A stretch of DNA of 64,000 bases from CAZAYY01 sp964489525. GTDB taxonomy: Bacteria > Chloroflexota > Anaerolineae > Anaerolineales > JABWBV01. This document shows, in pieces, positions 8,661 through 17,573 of this stretch. The stretch's first letter is position 1. Every line of letters begins with the position of its first letter. Both the position numbers and the translations under genes were made by a program. The notes beneath the pieces were generated by a model. It saw nothing but the letters and a program-made list of their open reading frames with translations, was not told where the DNA came from and made no database searches. The stretch lies in contig CAZAYY010000018.1 of assembly GCA_964489525.1 (NCBI GenBank), positions 1 through 64,000 on the forward strand, read 5' to 3'.

Positions 8661-9581
8661 TCAGGAAAGGTTAACCGCCAGGTGTTTCTCACGCCCGGCT
8701 TCCCAGAGCGCCCAGGTTCCCAGCAGAATCGCCGCCAGGAATAACCAGGGCTGTAATGCAGGGTCGAGCAGGTTGGGCAAACGCTGCATGAAGGCCGGGG
8801 CGCCGGGCGCCTGGAAGAAATGCAGCGCCTGGTAACCCCAAAGCGCCAGGCTGGCAAGGGTTCCCACCTGGGCATCGTCAGCCAGCGTGGTGAAAAGCAG
8901 CGCAAGGGTGGAGAGCAGCGTCATCGGCCCCAACCATGCAGCCAACAGCACGCCCAACGAACCCATTTGCACCAGGCCAAAAACACCTGCAGCCCAAACC
9001 AGCCCGCTGGCAGCCAGCGCACCAACCAGATTGAATGCAAAAACCAACGCCATGCGAGCCAGCAAGACCTTCCGCAGGGCAACCGGGGTGGCTGCCTCCA
9101 GCTCGCGAGCGGGGTCGTCGGCTGGACTATAGATCGAAGCCATGCTCAGGGCAGCAGCCACAGGCGCGAGCAAAACCACAAAAAAGCCAGGCTGAGCGCC
9201 AGGCAGGTAGGCATCTCCAGCCGCAGGCAGGGCCAGCGACACCAGCGCACCCAGGGCCTGCACCACGGCAGAAGCAGCCCAAATTTCTTGCCGGACGACA
9301 TATCGCTGGGCATAAAGCAGGTTGAGCACCCCCTCCAAAGCCACAGCCCTGGGTGATTTCACCGGCAGTGCGTCCGGAGGAGAGATATTCTGCCAGGACT
9401 GCTGCCCCTGTAGGGCAGCCAAAAGCCGGGCCTTTTCAGTTTCCGTGGGTTTTGGAGCCACCCAGGCGGAAAGGCGATTCACCACTGGCAGCAAATCGGC
9501 CGCATCTTCGGGGCTTTCGAGGTCTGCAGCCAGTTTGAACAGGTTCTCATCCTCTGAAGCAGGCTCAGGAAAATGGGTCAT
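8661..9581 (-). CDS. Membrane protein with cytoplasmic N-terminus, possible anti-sigma/permease
   Basis: 306 residues. The first ~95 are soluble and acidic (LFKLAADLESPEDAADLLP, then a Trp/Ala-rich linker); about six membrane helices follow. The ATG overlaps the TGA of the sigma gene (ATGA), and GAGGAG stands upstream inside that gene, so the two are translationally coupled. Sigma-anti-sigma pairs are usually coupled in this way. No HxxxCxxC zinc motif of a classical anti-sigma domain is visible. I infer that the soluble N-terminus may hold the ECF sigma factor at the membrane while the rest acts as an ABC permease, but this is not shown by sequence alone. Confidence 0.7.
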   Translation of the reverse strand: MTHFPEPASEDENLFKLAADLESPEDAADLLPVVNRLSAWVAPKPTETEKARLLAALQGQQSWQNISPPDALPVKSPRAVALEGVLNLLYAQRYVVRQEIWAASAVVQALGALVSLALPAAGDAYLPGAQPGFFVVLLAPVAAALSMASIYSPADDPARELEAATPVALRKVLLARMALVFAFNLVGALAASGLVWAAGVFGLVQMGSLGVLLAAWLGPMTLLSTLALLFTTLADDAQVGTLASLALWGYQALHFFQAPGAPAFMQRLPNLLDPALQPWLFLAAILLGTWALWEAGREKHLAVNLS

Positions 9582-10243
9582 TGGCCTGTCTCCTCGCGGT
9601 ACATCCACCGCTTTAAAGTTTGCAGACCCAGGCTCAGCCGGGATTTTACCGTTCCAATTGGAATATCCAGGGCCTCGGCGATCTCGGCCAAACTGAGGTC
9701 CTGGTAATAACGCAGTACAACAACCTCCAACTGGTGGGCAGGCAGGCGCTGCAAAACCACCGCCACCTGGCGGGCGTTTTCGGCGTTTTCCAGGGCTTCT
9801 TCTGGGCCGCCAGGGGCAGCCCCATAAATTCCGCTCTCTTCGAGCAGGGCTTCGGTGCGGCGCTGGTCGGCACTTTTATAATGGTCGCGGACGAGGTTGG
9901 AAGCAATAGCATACAACCACGGCTTAAAAGCCTGGCCAGGGCGGAATTGGCCTACCCCACGCAGTACACGCAAGAAACTCTCCTGAACCAGGTCTTCCGC
10001 CAATAAGCGGTTGCCCCCCGTCATGCGGTAGAGGTATCCCAAAAGAGGGCTGTGATGGCGTTCAACCAGCACTGCCAGCGCAGTACGGCTGCCCTGCCGA
10101 ATTTCTGCCAGCAGGTTTTCATCGGATAGGACGATTTCTTGGGGCTTTTGAGACGACTGCATGCAGCCTGATTGTAATCCAGCCCGGCCTTCCTGGGGCG
10201 GTTGGAAGCGTGTCCAAATTTCGTTTAAATTTCCTGCTGCCAT
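9578..10243 (-). CDS. ECF-type RNA polymerase sigma factor
   Basis: 221 residues from an ATG with AGGGA eight bases upstream; a shorter start at 10162 (MQSSQKP) is possible. Region 2 runs from LSDENLLAEIRQGS through LAEDLVQESFLRVL and FKPWLYAIASNLVRDHYKS; region 4 is LPAHQLEVVVLRYYQDLSLA to IPIGTVKSRLSLG. Regions 1 and 3 are missing, as in ECF sigmas. It is first in an operon with three membrane proteins and an ABC ATPase, so the exporter is probably the sigma factor's own regulon and the membrane protein encoded next its partner. Confidence 0.92.
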   Translation of the reverse strand: MAAGNLNEIWTRFQPPQEGRAGLQSGCMQSSQKPQEIVLSDENLLAEIRQGSRTALAVLVERHHSPLLGYLYRMTGGNRLLAEDLVQESFLRVLRGVGQFRPGQAFKPWLYAIASNLVRDHYKSADQRRTEALLEESGIYGAAPGGPEEALENAENARQVAVVLQRLPAHQLEVVVLRYYQDLSLAEIAEALDIPIGTVKSRLSLGLQTLKRWMYREETGQ

Positions 10244-10278
10244 GTGCATATCCCTGTTACGAGATTCTCCCAAAAAGG

Positions 10279-10308
10279 TTCACATGAATTTGACGTTTCA
10301 GGTAAGAT
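10279..10308 (+). promoter_or_regulatory. Candidate promoter for the GGCT-like gene
   Basis: TTCACA and TAAGAT are 18 bp apart, with the predicted start about 25 bases before the ATG. It lies in the 98-bp divergent gap facing the ECF operon. Confidence 0.4.
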
Positions 10309-10341
10309 AGGGACAACCCGCACCCAAGCAAGGATTTCACG

Positions 10342-11247
10342 ATGGATGAAAGCACCGCCCTGATCCCTGTTTTTGTCTACGGCACGCTGCGCCCTCCGCA
10401 GCCTGGCGCGCCGCCAGATGACAGCCGCTATTACTTTAAAGTTGTCCAACACATCCAGCGCAGCCAACCAGCCGTGCTGCACCAGGCAGTTTTGTACCAC
10501 CTGGACACCTACCCGGCTGCCCGGCCTGGCGCGGGCAGGCTGCAGGGCGATATCCTCTGGGTGCAGCCCGCCGCCCTGCCCATCATGGACCGGATTGAAG
10601 GCCACCCCCTGTTTTTCGAGCGCGCCGGGGTGCAGGTTGAGGTGGAAGACGGCAGCCAAATCCAGGCCTGGATCTACTGGGCGCCAGCCGACCTGGTCCG
10701 GGGCGCGCCGAGGATTGTAAGCGGAAACTGGTTCGAGCGGGAAGCACTGGAAATGCTGCCCGAACCCAACCCTTTCAACGCTGCTGCGCTGAATCCAGCA
10801 GCAGAAGAAATGGGTGGGCTGCCAGAAGTCCTGGCGTGCCTGGCGGCCGCCCCGCTGGCCTGGCTGAGCTTTACCCAAAGCCAGGGGCGGGTGTTTACAC
10901 TGCCGGTTTTTCACCTCTGGCTGCGCGGAAAAATTTTTGTATGTGCCGTTCTGCCCGATACCCCTGGCGGAGAAATGTCGCTCTCGGCTTTGCTCGATTA
11001 CCCCAATGTCGCCCTGGCGCACCCCGACCCCCAATCGCCCATCCTGGTGGAAGGCTGGGCTACATCGGGCGCAGGCCGGGCTGCGGAGGTGATGCCCCGG
11101 CTGCAAGCGCGCTACCCCCAGGCCGGGCTGAACCCACTGACCCACCGCCTGTACGAAATTACGCCGCTGCTGCTCAGTGCCTGGAAAAACCACAGCGCCA
11201 GGCAGGTTTGGGACCGCCTGGCGCTGCGCGAAATGGATGGGGGGTAA
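10342..11247 (+). CDS. Gamma-glutamylcyclotransferase-like (AIG2) domain fused to a split-barrel-like domain
   Basis: 301 residues. Residues 9-135 match the GGCT/AIG2 fold: the substrate-loop signature VFVYGTLRPPQPG at the start, then LQGDILWVQPAALPIMDRIE, where the Glu is the usual acid/base position. Residues ~150-300 look like a flavin-type (PNPOx-like) split barrel: LSFTQSQGRVFTLPVFHLW, VCAVLPDTPGG and PILVEGWA. The second assignment is tentative because only the general pattern fits. AAGGA stands eight bases before the ATG. The gene is divergent from the ECF operon and convergent with pyruvate kinase. A role in gamma-glutamyl or related amide turnover is possible; the fusion makes a plain cyclotransferase uncertain. 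Confidence 0.7.
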   Translation: MDESTALIPVFVYGTLRPPQPGAPPDDSRYYFKVVQHIQRSQPAVLHQAVLYHLDTYPAARPGAGRLQGDILWVQPAALPIMDRIEGHPLFFERAGVQVEVEDGSQIQAWIYWAPADLVRGAPRIVSGNWFEREALEMLPEPNPFNAAALNPAAEEMGGLPEVLACLAAAPLAWLSFTQSQGRVFTLPVFHLWLRGKIFVCAVLPDTPGGEMSLSALLDYPNVALAHPDPQSPILVEGWATSGAGRAAEVMPRLQARYPQAGLNPLTHRLYEITPLLLSAWKNHSARQVWDRLALREMDGG

Positions 11248-11253
11248 AGCCGT

Positions 11254-12738
11254 TTAGCGCCCCACGGTGTGCAGCAAAATCAGGTTGGAGGGGCGCATTT
11301 CACTGATGGGAAAGCCGCAAATCAACACCACCTGCTGCCCAGGCTGGATGGATGTTTCGGAAAGCAAGGCGGCTTCAACATGGGCCAGCATGGTTTCCAT
11401 GGTTTCGGCTTTGGGAATCAGGTGGGGTGAAACACCCCAATACATGTTAATCCGTTGAAATGCAGCCGCATTGGGGGTAAAAGCAATCACCGGAACCCCG
11501 GGGCGGGTTTTCGAAACCTGCAATGTGGTCCGGCCGCTCTTGGAAAACACGGCAATCGCGGCCACGTTGCGGTCGTGGGCCAGTTCGCTGGCCGCCCGTG
11601 CCAGGTAGAGGGCATCATCCCGGTTGACCTGAACGCCGTTATAGTGGGCAGCGTCTGCCCCGAGGCCTTTCCAATGCCCCCAGCGCTCCAGGTTTTCTTC
11701 TGCCCGAATCACAATGGCCGCCATCATCTCCACCGCTTTAACCGGGTACTTTCCGGCAGCAGTCTCCCCAGACAGCATCACCGCATCCGTACCATCAAAA
11801 ATAGCATTGGCCACATCGGAAGCTTCGGCGCGGGTCGGGCGCGGGTATTCCATCATCGATTCCAGCATCTGGGTGGCAGTGATCACAATCTTCGCGTGGC
11901 GGTTGGCGCATTCGATGATGCGCTTTTGGGCAATCGGCACCTCTTCCGGGGACATCTCCACGCCCAGGTCACCGCGGGCAACCATGACCCCATCGGCAAT
12001 TTGCACAATGGCTTCCAGGTTATCCAGCGCTTCGGGGCGTTCCAGCTTGGCAATCACCGGGATGTCCATGCGCTCCGGCTGCAAGCGGGCAATGGCCATC
12101 CGCACCCGCGCAACATCTTCCGGGGTGCGCACAAACGAGATGGCAATCGCATCCACCCCCTGGGAAAGGCCAAAAGCCAGATCTTCCTCATCTTTTTCCG
12201 TGAAACCCGGGATATCCAGCTTTGCGCCGGGTAGGTTGACCCCTTTATGCGATTTCAACAAACCGCCCTGGATGACTTCTGCCCCAACCCGGCTGCCCTG
12301 CACGGAACGCACCTGTAGTTCCATCTGGCCATCGGCCAGCAAAATGCGCGCACCCGGCCGGGTAAAGCGCGGCATATCCGGAAAATCTACGGGGATATAT
12401 TCCGGGCTGGGGCCGGGACGCGGCTCTGGCGCCGCCATTTCTTCCGGAGTGTTCGCCACTAAAACCACAAGTTCCCCCGGAACCAACATAACCCCCTCCG
12501 GCCCGAGGTCTGCCGTGCGAATTTTTGGCCCTTGCAGGTCTTGTAAAATGGTTAAAGGTACACCCAGGCGATTAGAAAGGTGGCGCAGGTCGGCAATGGA
12601 CGCGGCGTGGTCGGCATAGGTGCCGTGGGAGAAATTCAGGCGGGCAACGTTCATTCCGGCCTGAATCAGGTTATGCAGGGTTTGCTTATCCCGGCTGCTT
12701 GGGCCTATGGTGGCTACAATTTTTGTCCGGCGTTTCAT
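11254..12738 (-). CDS. pyk: Pyruvate kinase
   Basis: 494 residues, a normal full length. The N-terminus RTKIVATIGPSSR and ARLNFSHGTYADH hold the substrate and K+ site. LQDLQGPKIRTADLGPEG opens the B domain; the active-site segment is VMVARGDLGVEMSPEEVP; IVITATQMLESM and RAEASDVANAIFDGTDAVML follow. The C-terminal domain ends with an allosteric-type fold (AIAVFSKSGRTTLQVSKTRP). It converts phosphoenolpyruvate and ADP to pyruvate and ATP, the last step of glycolysis. GAGAGG stands seven bases upstream of the ATG. It lies on the same strand as argF but 77 bp away. Confidence 0.97.
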   Translation of the reverse strand: MKRRTKIVATIGPSSRDKQTLHNLIQAGMNVARLNFSHGTYADHAASIADLRHLSNRLGVPLTILQDLQGPKIRTADLGPEGVMLVPGELVVLVANTPEEMAAPEPRPGPSPEYIPVDFPDMPRFTRPGARILLADGQMELQVRSVQGSRVGAEVIQGGLLKSHKGVNLPGAKLDIPGFTEKDEEDLAFGLSQGVDAIAISFVRTPEDVARVRMAIARLQPERMDIPVIAKLERPEALDNLEAIVQIADGVMVARGDLGVEMSPEEVPIAQKRIIECANRHAKIVITATQMLESMMEYPRPTRAEASDVANAIFDGTDAVMLSGETAAGKYPVKAVEMMAAIVIRAEENLERWGHWKGLGADAAHYNGVQVNRDDALYLARAASELAHDRNVAAIAVFSKSGRTTLQVSKTRPGVPVIAFTPNAAAFQRINMYWGVSPHLIPKAETMETMLAHVEAALLSETSIQPGQQVVLICGFPISEMRPSNLILLHTVGR

Positions 12739-12815
12739 GCTCAGCCTCTCTTGGTTGGGTGAAAACCCAGCCCATATCGAACGGATTTTTGACAGGATCG
12801 GCGGGTTAACAATGG

Positions 12816-13745
12816 CTATGCGGGGTGTTTTGCAAGCAGTTCCACCAGGATGGCCTTTTGGGCGTGCAGGCGGTTTTCAGCCTGTGGGAAGAGCCGGGAA
12901 TGCGGGCCATCGGCCACCTCATCGGTGATTTCATGATTGCGGTGGGCAGGCAGGCAGTGCAGCACAATGCAGTCAGGCCGGGCTTCGCCCACCAGAGCGG
13001 CGTTTACCTGGTAAGGTGGGAAAACCTTTTCGCGCCGGGCGGCTTCTTCCTCCTGGCCCATGCTGGTCCAGGTGTCGGTGTAGATTACATGGGCGTCTTT
13101 GACGGCGGCGTGCGGGTCGCGCAAGAATGCCAATCGGCTGCCGCTCTCAGCCGCAAACTCGCGTCCAAGCAGCACCGCCCGTTCGGTCATATCAAACCCT
13201 TCCGGGCTGGCAATGGTGAAGTTTGCACCCAGTTTTGCGCATATGTGCATCAGCGATGTGGAAACATTGTTGCCATCGCCCACGTAGGTAACATTCAGCC
13301 CTTTGAGGCTGCCAAATTCTTCCTGAATGGTGAGGGCATCGGCCATACCCTGGCAGGGGTGGTTGTAATCGCTCAGGCCATTAATCACCGGCACACTGGC
13401 CCAGTGCGCCAGCTCCAGCACATGTTGGTGGTCAAAAACACGGGCCATGATGCCATCCACATAACCAGAAAGCACGCGGGCTACATCGGCAATGGATTCA
13501 CGCTTGCCCAGGCCAATTTCTGCCGGGGAAAGGTATAGGGCATCGCCGCCGACATGGCGCATGGCCATATCAAACGAAACACGGGTGCGCAGGCTGGGTT
13601 TTTGAAAAACCATGGCCAGCGTTTTGCCGGCCAGGATGGCCGGGTTTCCGCAGGTTTTGTAATCTTGCTTGAGCCGGATGGCCAGGTCGAGCAGGTTTTG
13701 TAGCACCGCGGGGGAATGATGGGCAATTTCTAAAAAATGCTGCAT
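12816..13745 (-). CDS. argF: Ornithine carbamoyltransferase
   Basis: 309 residues from MQHFLEIAHH; the frame extends upstream but GGAG lies eight bases before this ATG and homology begins here. The carbamoyl-phosphate loop is KPSLRTR (49-55), the second motif NHPCQ, and the ornithine/cysteine motif HCLPAHR near residue 262. An SMG-loop-like TWTSMGQEEE distinguishes it from aspartate carbamoyltransferase. It makes citrulline from ornithine and carbamoyl phosphate in arginine synthesis. No other arg gene is nearby, so it is a single gene here. Confidence 0.95.
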   Translation of the reverse strand: MQHFLEIAHHSPAVLQNLLDLAIRLKQDYKTCGNPAILAGKTLAMVFQKPSLRTRVSFDMAMRHVGGDALYLSPAEIGLGKRESIADVARVLSGYVDGIMARVFDHQHVLELAHWASVPVINGLSDYNHPCQGMADALTIQEEFGSLKGLNVTYVGDGNNVSTSLMHICAKLGANFTIASPEGFDMTERAVLLGREFAAESGSRLAFLRDPHAAVKDAHVIYTDTWTSMGQEEEAARREKVFPPYQVNAALVGEARPDCIVLHCLPAHRNHEITDEVADGPHSRLFPQAENRLHAQKAILVELLAKHPA

Positions 13746-13906
13746 GGGAAAACTCCTCAACTCCTGATCGGGATATGGACCCACCCACCACACCACACGC
13801 GAGTGCCCTTTTCTGGCAAACTGGCTGGTAGGGGTAAGCCCTTGATTTTCGATTCTGCTTAATTGTACCGCCAGCTCGATTTCCGGGCAATTGATTTTCG
13901 TTAACG

Positions 13907-13989
13907 GGTGCGCACAAAAGTTGTCAGAACCTGCGGTTCTCAATCTCCAACCCCACCCCCAACCCCGCCCCAGGCTTTGGGGCGGGGAG
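13907..13989 (+). repeat. GC-hairpin intergenic repeat, copy 1
   Basis: About 83 bp containing GCGGTTCTCA, then CCAACCCCACCCCCAACC and a strong hairpin CCCCGCCCCA-GGCT-TTGGGGCGGGG. A second copy in opposite orientation lies at 50840-50922 and matches at most positions over the full length. It lies in the divergent gap between argF and a sensor kinase gene. Confidence 0.85.
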
Positions 13990-14047
13990 AAGATAAGGGA
14001 TTGGTCACAGGGTGGATAGGTGCGTAGTTACAAAACCACTTTTGTTG

Positions 14048-14053
14048 TACAAT
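14048..14053 (+). promoter_or_regulatory. Possible -10 element for a leaderless sensor-kinase transcript
   Basis: TACAAT lies six bases before the ATG at 14060, where transcription would be expected to start. No good -35 and no Shine-Dalgarno are seen, so a leaderless mRNA is possible. Confidence 0.35.
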
Positions 14054-14059
14054 GCAGGT

Positions 14060-15865
14060 ATGGAAACCACATCCGAGCGCAAAATCATCATGGTGGTCGA
14101 GCACGAGCCAGAAGCTGCTGAATCCCTGGGGTCAATGTTGGATGCGGCTGGCTTCGAGCCGGTTCCTGTGGTCAGCTTCCGCCAGGCAGTGGCTTTAATA
14201 CCCACCACCAGGGTCGATTTGCTGCTGGTCAACCTGGAGATTATTGAATCAGAAATGCCCCACGGCAGCAAAGCCGGGGAGTGGCTGCAATCCACTCGCA
14301 AAGCCCACCCAGAACTGGCCATTGTCTTGATGGTGGATACCAACCTGCCCGGAGCAGACCCTGGCAGCCACCTGCGCCGGGCACTGCAGGTGGGGGCCGA
14401 CCGGGTTGCGCTCAAACCCTTCGAAACCCCCACCGAACTCAGCCAAATTCTTCAGCGAGCACTATCTGAAAAAGAAGCACACCGTGAAGCCACCCGGCTG
14501 CAAACGCTCCGCCCGCTGCTGCAAATTAGTGCCAGCCTGTTCACCGAAACCCGGCCCGATGCTCTGATGGAACGGGTGCTGGACCTGGCATTGGACCACC
14601 TGAACTGCGAACACGCCGGGTTTTACCACCGCCTGGCCGATGAAACCGAGTTAAGACTTGTGGCCAGGCGCGGCAGGCCGTTGGCTGGCGAGAAATCCAA
14701 TCCATCCGGCGGCCCATTAGGGCAAACAGATGCCTGGAACACCCCCATCAAAATTCTGCGGGACGATGCCGCCGAATACCCGGGCCTGGCTGAACAAATG
14801 GACGCCCTGGGGCTCGGTTCGCTGATGTGTGCCCCTGCAGGCAGATCCAAAACCGGCCGGTCTGCAGAAGCCCTTCCCGGCAGTGAAACCAACGGGGTGC
14901 TGCTGGTGGCCCGCAGTGCGTCCAACCCACCCTTTGGGGAGGCAGACCTGGAAATGTTTGTGCTTCTGGCCCACAATGCGGCTGCGGCATTGACCAATGC
15001 CGAACTCTATGCTGACCTGGCCGATTCAATTCTCCGGCTGGAAGAATCCCAACGCGCCCTGGTTCAAGCCGAAAAAATGGCCGCCATCGGACGGATGACC
15101 GCCAGCATTGCCCACGAGGTAAACAACCCCCTTCAAGCCATGCGCAACTGCCTGGCCCTGGCTGGGCGGAAAGATGTTTCGCCCAAAAAAAGTGAAGAGT
15201 ACCTGGACATGGCCCGTGACGAACTGGAGCGCCTGCTGAAAACCATGCGGCAGATGCTGAACTTTTACCGTCCCAGCGCCGTGAACCGCGATCAGACCAC
15301 CCTGGCCGAGCTTCTGGCAGCCGGGTTGGCCCTGCTTGAAAACCAGATCGCCCGGCAGGGGATTCACCTGGACCTGCGCCTGGAACCTGACCTGCCACCC
15401 GTTTTTGTGGTCAGCAACCAAATCCAACAAGTCATTCTTAACGTTATTTTGAACGCCATGGATGCCATGCCGGGGGGTGGTCAGCTCATCATCCTGGGGC
15501 GCATGGTTCCCCAACCGGCCGGGCGGCGCACAAAACGGCAAAAAGGCGCGGCAACCCAAACGGCAGAACCCAAACCCCAATACCTGGAGGTTTTTTTCCA
15601 GGACACCGGGCCAGGCCTGACCGCTGAAATCGAGAAAAACATCTTTGAACCCTACACCAGCACCAAAGAAAAAGGCACCGGGTTGGGCCTCTCGATCAGC
15701 TATAATATTTTGCAGGCCCATGGCGGCGCTTTAGAGGTTTGCCCACCACTGACTGGCATCACCCCCACTCCAACCAGGCTGGGTGCATGTTTTCGGATGA
15801 CGCTGCCCGTAAAGCTACCGCAAAGCAAAGCGCTTGCCAGCGAAGGATTCCGAGCAACCCCATAA
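14060..15865 (+). CDS. Soluble sensor histidine kinase: pseudo-receiver-GAF-HisKA-HATPase
   Basis: 601 residues. Residues 8-130 have a receiver fold, but the phosphorylated Asp is replaced by Asn58 (LLLVNLEII) and the acidic pair is EHE. Residues ~150-335 are a GAF domain. A coiled linker leads to HisKA with His352 in ASIAHEVNNPLQAM, then HATPase boxes QVILNVILNAMDAMPGGG, DTGPGL and GTGLGLSI. No membrane helices are present, so it senses in the cytoplasm. An in-frame GTG at 14012 would add 16 residues; the ATG is preferred because the receiver begins shortly after it. The OmpR-type regulator gene follows after 25 bp. Confidence 0.88.
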   Translation: METTSERKIIMVVEHEPEAAESLGSMLDAAGFEPVPVVSFRQAVALIPTTRVDLLLVNLEIIESEMPHGSKAGEWLQSTRKAHPELAIVLMVDTNLPGADPGSHLRRALQVGADRVALKPFETPTELSQILQRALSEKEAHREATRLQTLRPLLQISASLFTETRPDALMERVLDLALDHLNCEHAGFYHRLADETELRLVARRGRPLAGEKSNPSGGPLGQTDAWNTPIKILRDDAAEYPGLAEQMDALGLGSLMCAPAGRSKTGRSAEALPGSETNGVLLVARSASNPPFGEADLEMFVLLAHNAAAALTNAELYADLADSILRLEESQRALVQAEKMAAIGRMTASIAHEVNNPLQAMRNCLALAGRKDVSPKKSEEYLDMARDELERLLKTMRQMLNFYRPSAVNRDQTTLAELLAAGLALLENQIARQGIHLDLRLEPDLPPVFVVSNQIQQVILNVILNAMDAMPGGGQLIILGRMVPQPAGRRTKRQKGAATQTAEPKPQYLEVFFQDTGPGLTAEIEKNIFEPYTSTKEKGTGLGLSISYNILQAHGGALEVCPPLTGITPTPTRLGACFRMTLPVKLPQSKALASEGFRATP

Positions 15866-15890
15866 CTCAAGAGGTCAAACCAGGCAGCCC

Positions 15891-16685
15891 ATGATGAAAA
15901 ATAAAATCCTGATTGTAGATGATGATGACAGCATCCGAAAAACCCTGGCCGATTTTTTGCAGCTCGAGGGGTTTGTGGTTACGGCGGTAGATAACGGAGA
16001 AACCGCCATCGAACTGCTCGATGAATCGTACTTTGACATCATGTTGTTGGACATTCTCATGCCAGGGATAAGCGGCATGGACGTGATGCGCCACTCCATT
16101 AAAACCGCTCCGGGGGTGCAAATCATCCTTCTCACCGGGCACGGGTCGTTAGAATCGGCCATCGAGGCGCTGCGCGCGGGCGCTCACGATTTCATCACCA
16201 AACCTTTCACATTTGAAGAAGTCCTGGCCAGCATTCGCAAAGCCCTGGCACGCCGCGACGAACAAATCAACCGCCGCAAACTGCTGCAGCAGTTGGGCCA
16301 ATCGCTGCAAGCGCTGCGCAGCGCCGAAGGTTTTTACCCACAAAGCGCCGAATCGGCTGGCACCGTGCAGATTCTCGAAGGCATCTGGTTCGATTTCAAC
16401 CGGCGTGAAATTTCCGACGGCACCCAAACCGTGCAGCTTACACCAACCGAGGCGAAATTAATTCGAACTTTATTGGAGTTTGAAGGCAAGCTGATGACCC
16501 ACCGCGAGTTGGTGATGATGGTTCAGGGATACAACAGCACCGACCTGGAAGCAGCCGATATTTTACGCCCGCTCGTCAGCCGCGTGCGGCGCAAATTATT
16601 AGCCTTCCCCAATGGCGCAAATTGGATTGTCAACGTGCGGGGCACAGGCTATTTGTTTGACCCCAACGGAACCCAGGCCGAGTAG
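15891..16685 (+). CDS. OmpR-type response regulator
   Basis: 264 residues. The receiver spans 5-125 with DDDD (10-13) and phospho-acceptor Asp54 in MLLDILMPG. After a coiled linker (QLGQSLQALRSAEG) the winged-helix DNA-binding domain covers ~165-258: VQLTPTEAKLIRTLLEFEGK, then LVSRVRRKL and VRGTGYLF. The linker is longer than in PhoB. It is encoded just after the GAF kinase, its likely phosphodonor. The start ATGATG offers two Mets; the first is used, with CAGG upstream. Confidence 0.92.
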   Translation: MMKNKILIVDDDDSIRKTLADFLQLEGFVVTAVDNGETAIELLDESYFDIMLLDILMPGISGMDVMRHSIKTAPGVQIILLTGHGSLESAIEALRAGAHDFITKPFTFEEVLASIRKALARRDEQINRRKLLQQLGQSLQALRSAEGFYPQSAESAGTVQILEGIWFDFNRREISDGTQTVQLTPTEAKLIRTLLEFEGKLMTHRELVMMVQGYNSTDLEAADILRPLVSRVRRKLLAFPNGANWIVNVRGTGYLFDPNGTQAE

Positions 16686-16720
16686 CCCTCAAGGAAGCAG
16701 GTTTAGCCATCGCGCTGGTT

Positions 16721-17464
16721 TCAGGTGAATAATTCCTGGGGAAGATAATCGCTGCGGTTGGTATACACGATATCCACATAGGGCGGAATGAAATCGATCC
16801 GGCTGATGGCCGCGTTTTGGAGCACAAACCAACAGTTTTCTGGGTGCTGGCCGGTCTCAGGTGATAAAGGGCTGCCGAGCAGCGTGTGCATGAAAATCGC
16901 GTAAAAACCGCCATGGCTGACAAAGGCCACCCGGTCATCCGTGCTGCCGTGCCGCTCCAACAAAGAAGCCAAAACCCGGGCTGCACGCGCCGGAACTGCC
17001 TGCATTGGCTCTGCCGGGCGCGCCCACCAACCCTCTTCACCAAAATTGTCGGGTAGTTTCAGGTTAGGGTAGTTTTGTTCATAAAATGAGCGCGGCTGGC
17101 CGGCCAAACCGATATAATCCTCGGATTCAGCATGTTTCAAATAGACCCCGCGCCTTTCGTGCAAGTCAAACCAAACCTCGGGGGCAATGCCCAACGCATC
17201 CCCCAGGCACGATGCCGTATCTACCGCCCGCCGGAACAGGCTGGTATAGATATGCGTCAGGCCAAAACCCTGGTGGTTCCCACGGTCCCAGGTGTTGGCG
17301 GCTTCCAGGGGGGGGAAACTGGCCAGGTAATTCGCCAGGCAGCGCGCCTGCTGCCAACCGGTGTCGGTTAACAGCGGGTCGGCTTTGCGGCCTACCGATG
17401 AACCTGTGGTGTGATACAGGTAATTATTTTCAGATTGAGCGTGTCGAATAAAATATAGCTGCAT
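16721..17464 (-). CDS. Histidine phosphatase / phosphoglycerate mutase family protein
   Basis: 247 residues. The catalytic RHG-type motif appears as FIRHAQSENN at residues 5-14, with Ala instead of Gly. The second His is in VAFVSHGGFY. Additional features are LTDTGWQQA and TRAVDTA-like FRRAVDTA. An insertion between the motifs (DLHERRGVYLKHAESEDYIG) is longer than in small SixA-type phosphatases. The family dephosphorylates sugars, nucleotides or proteins; the substrate is not predictable. The start is set at MQLYFIRHAQS. It is convergent with the upstream regulator gene. Confidence 0.88.
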   Translation of the reverse strand: MQLYFIRHAQSENNYLYHTTGSSVGRKADPLLTDTGWQQARCLANYLASFPPLEAANTWDRGNHQGFGLTHIYTSLFRRAVDTASCLGDALGIAPEVWFDLHERRGVYLKHAESEDYIGLAGQPRSFYEQNYPNLKLPDNFGEEGWWARPAEPMQAVPARAARVLASLLERHGSTDDRVAFVSHGGFYAIFMHTLLGSPLSPETGQHPENCWFVLQNAAISRIDFIPPYVDIVYTNRSDYLPQELFT

Positions 17465-17573
17465 TTTTTTGATACAATTAACATAACTGCTCACCCGGTT
17501 AGGCTGGGCAGCCACCCATTAACTTGCTGTCCGGTTTTCAGAGCAGCATACCTCAAAATCAGGAGTAAAGGAT

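Noticed and set aside
10225..11193. Long minus-strand ORF opposite the GGCT-like gene
   Set aside because: It is a shadow of the plus-strand gene, has no recognisable domain and would overlap the ECF sigma gene.
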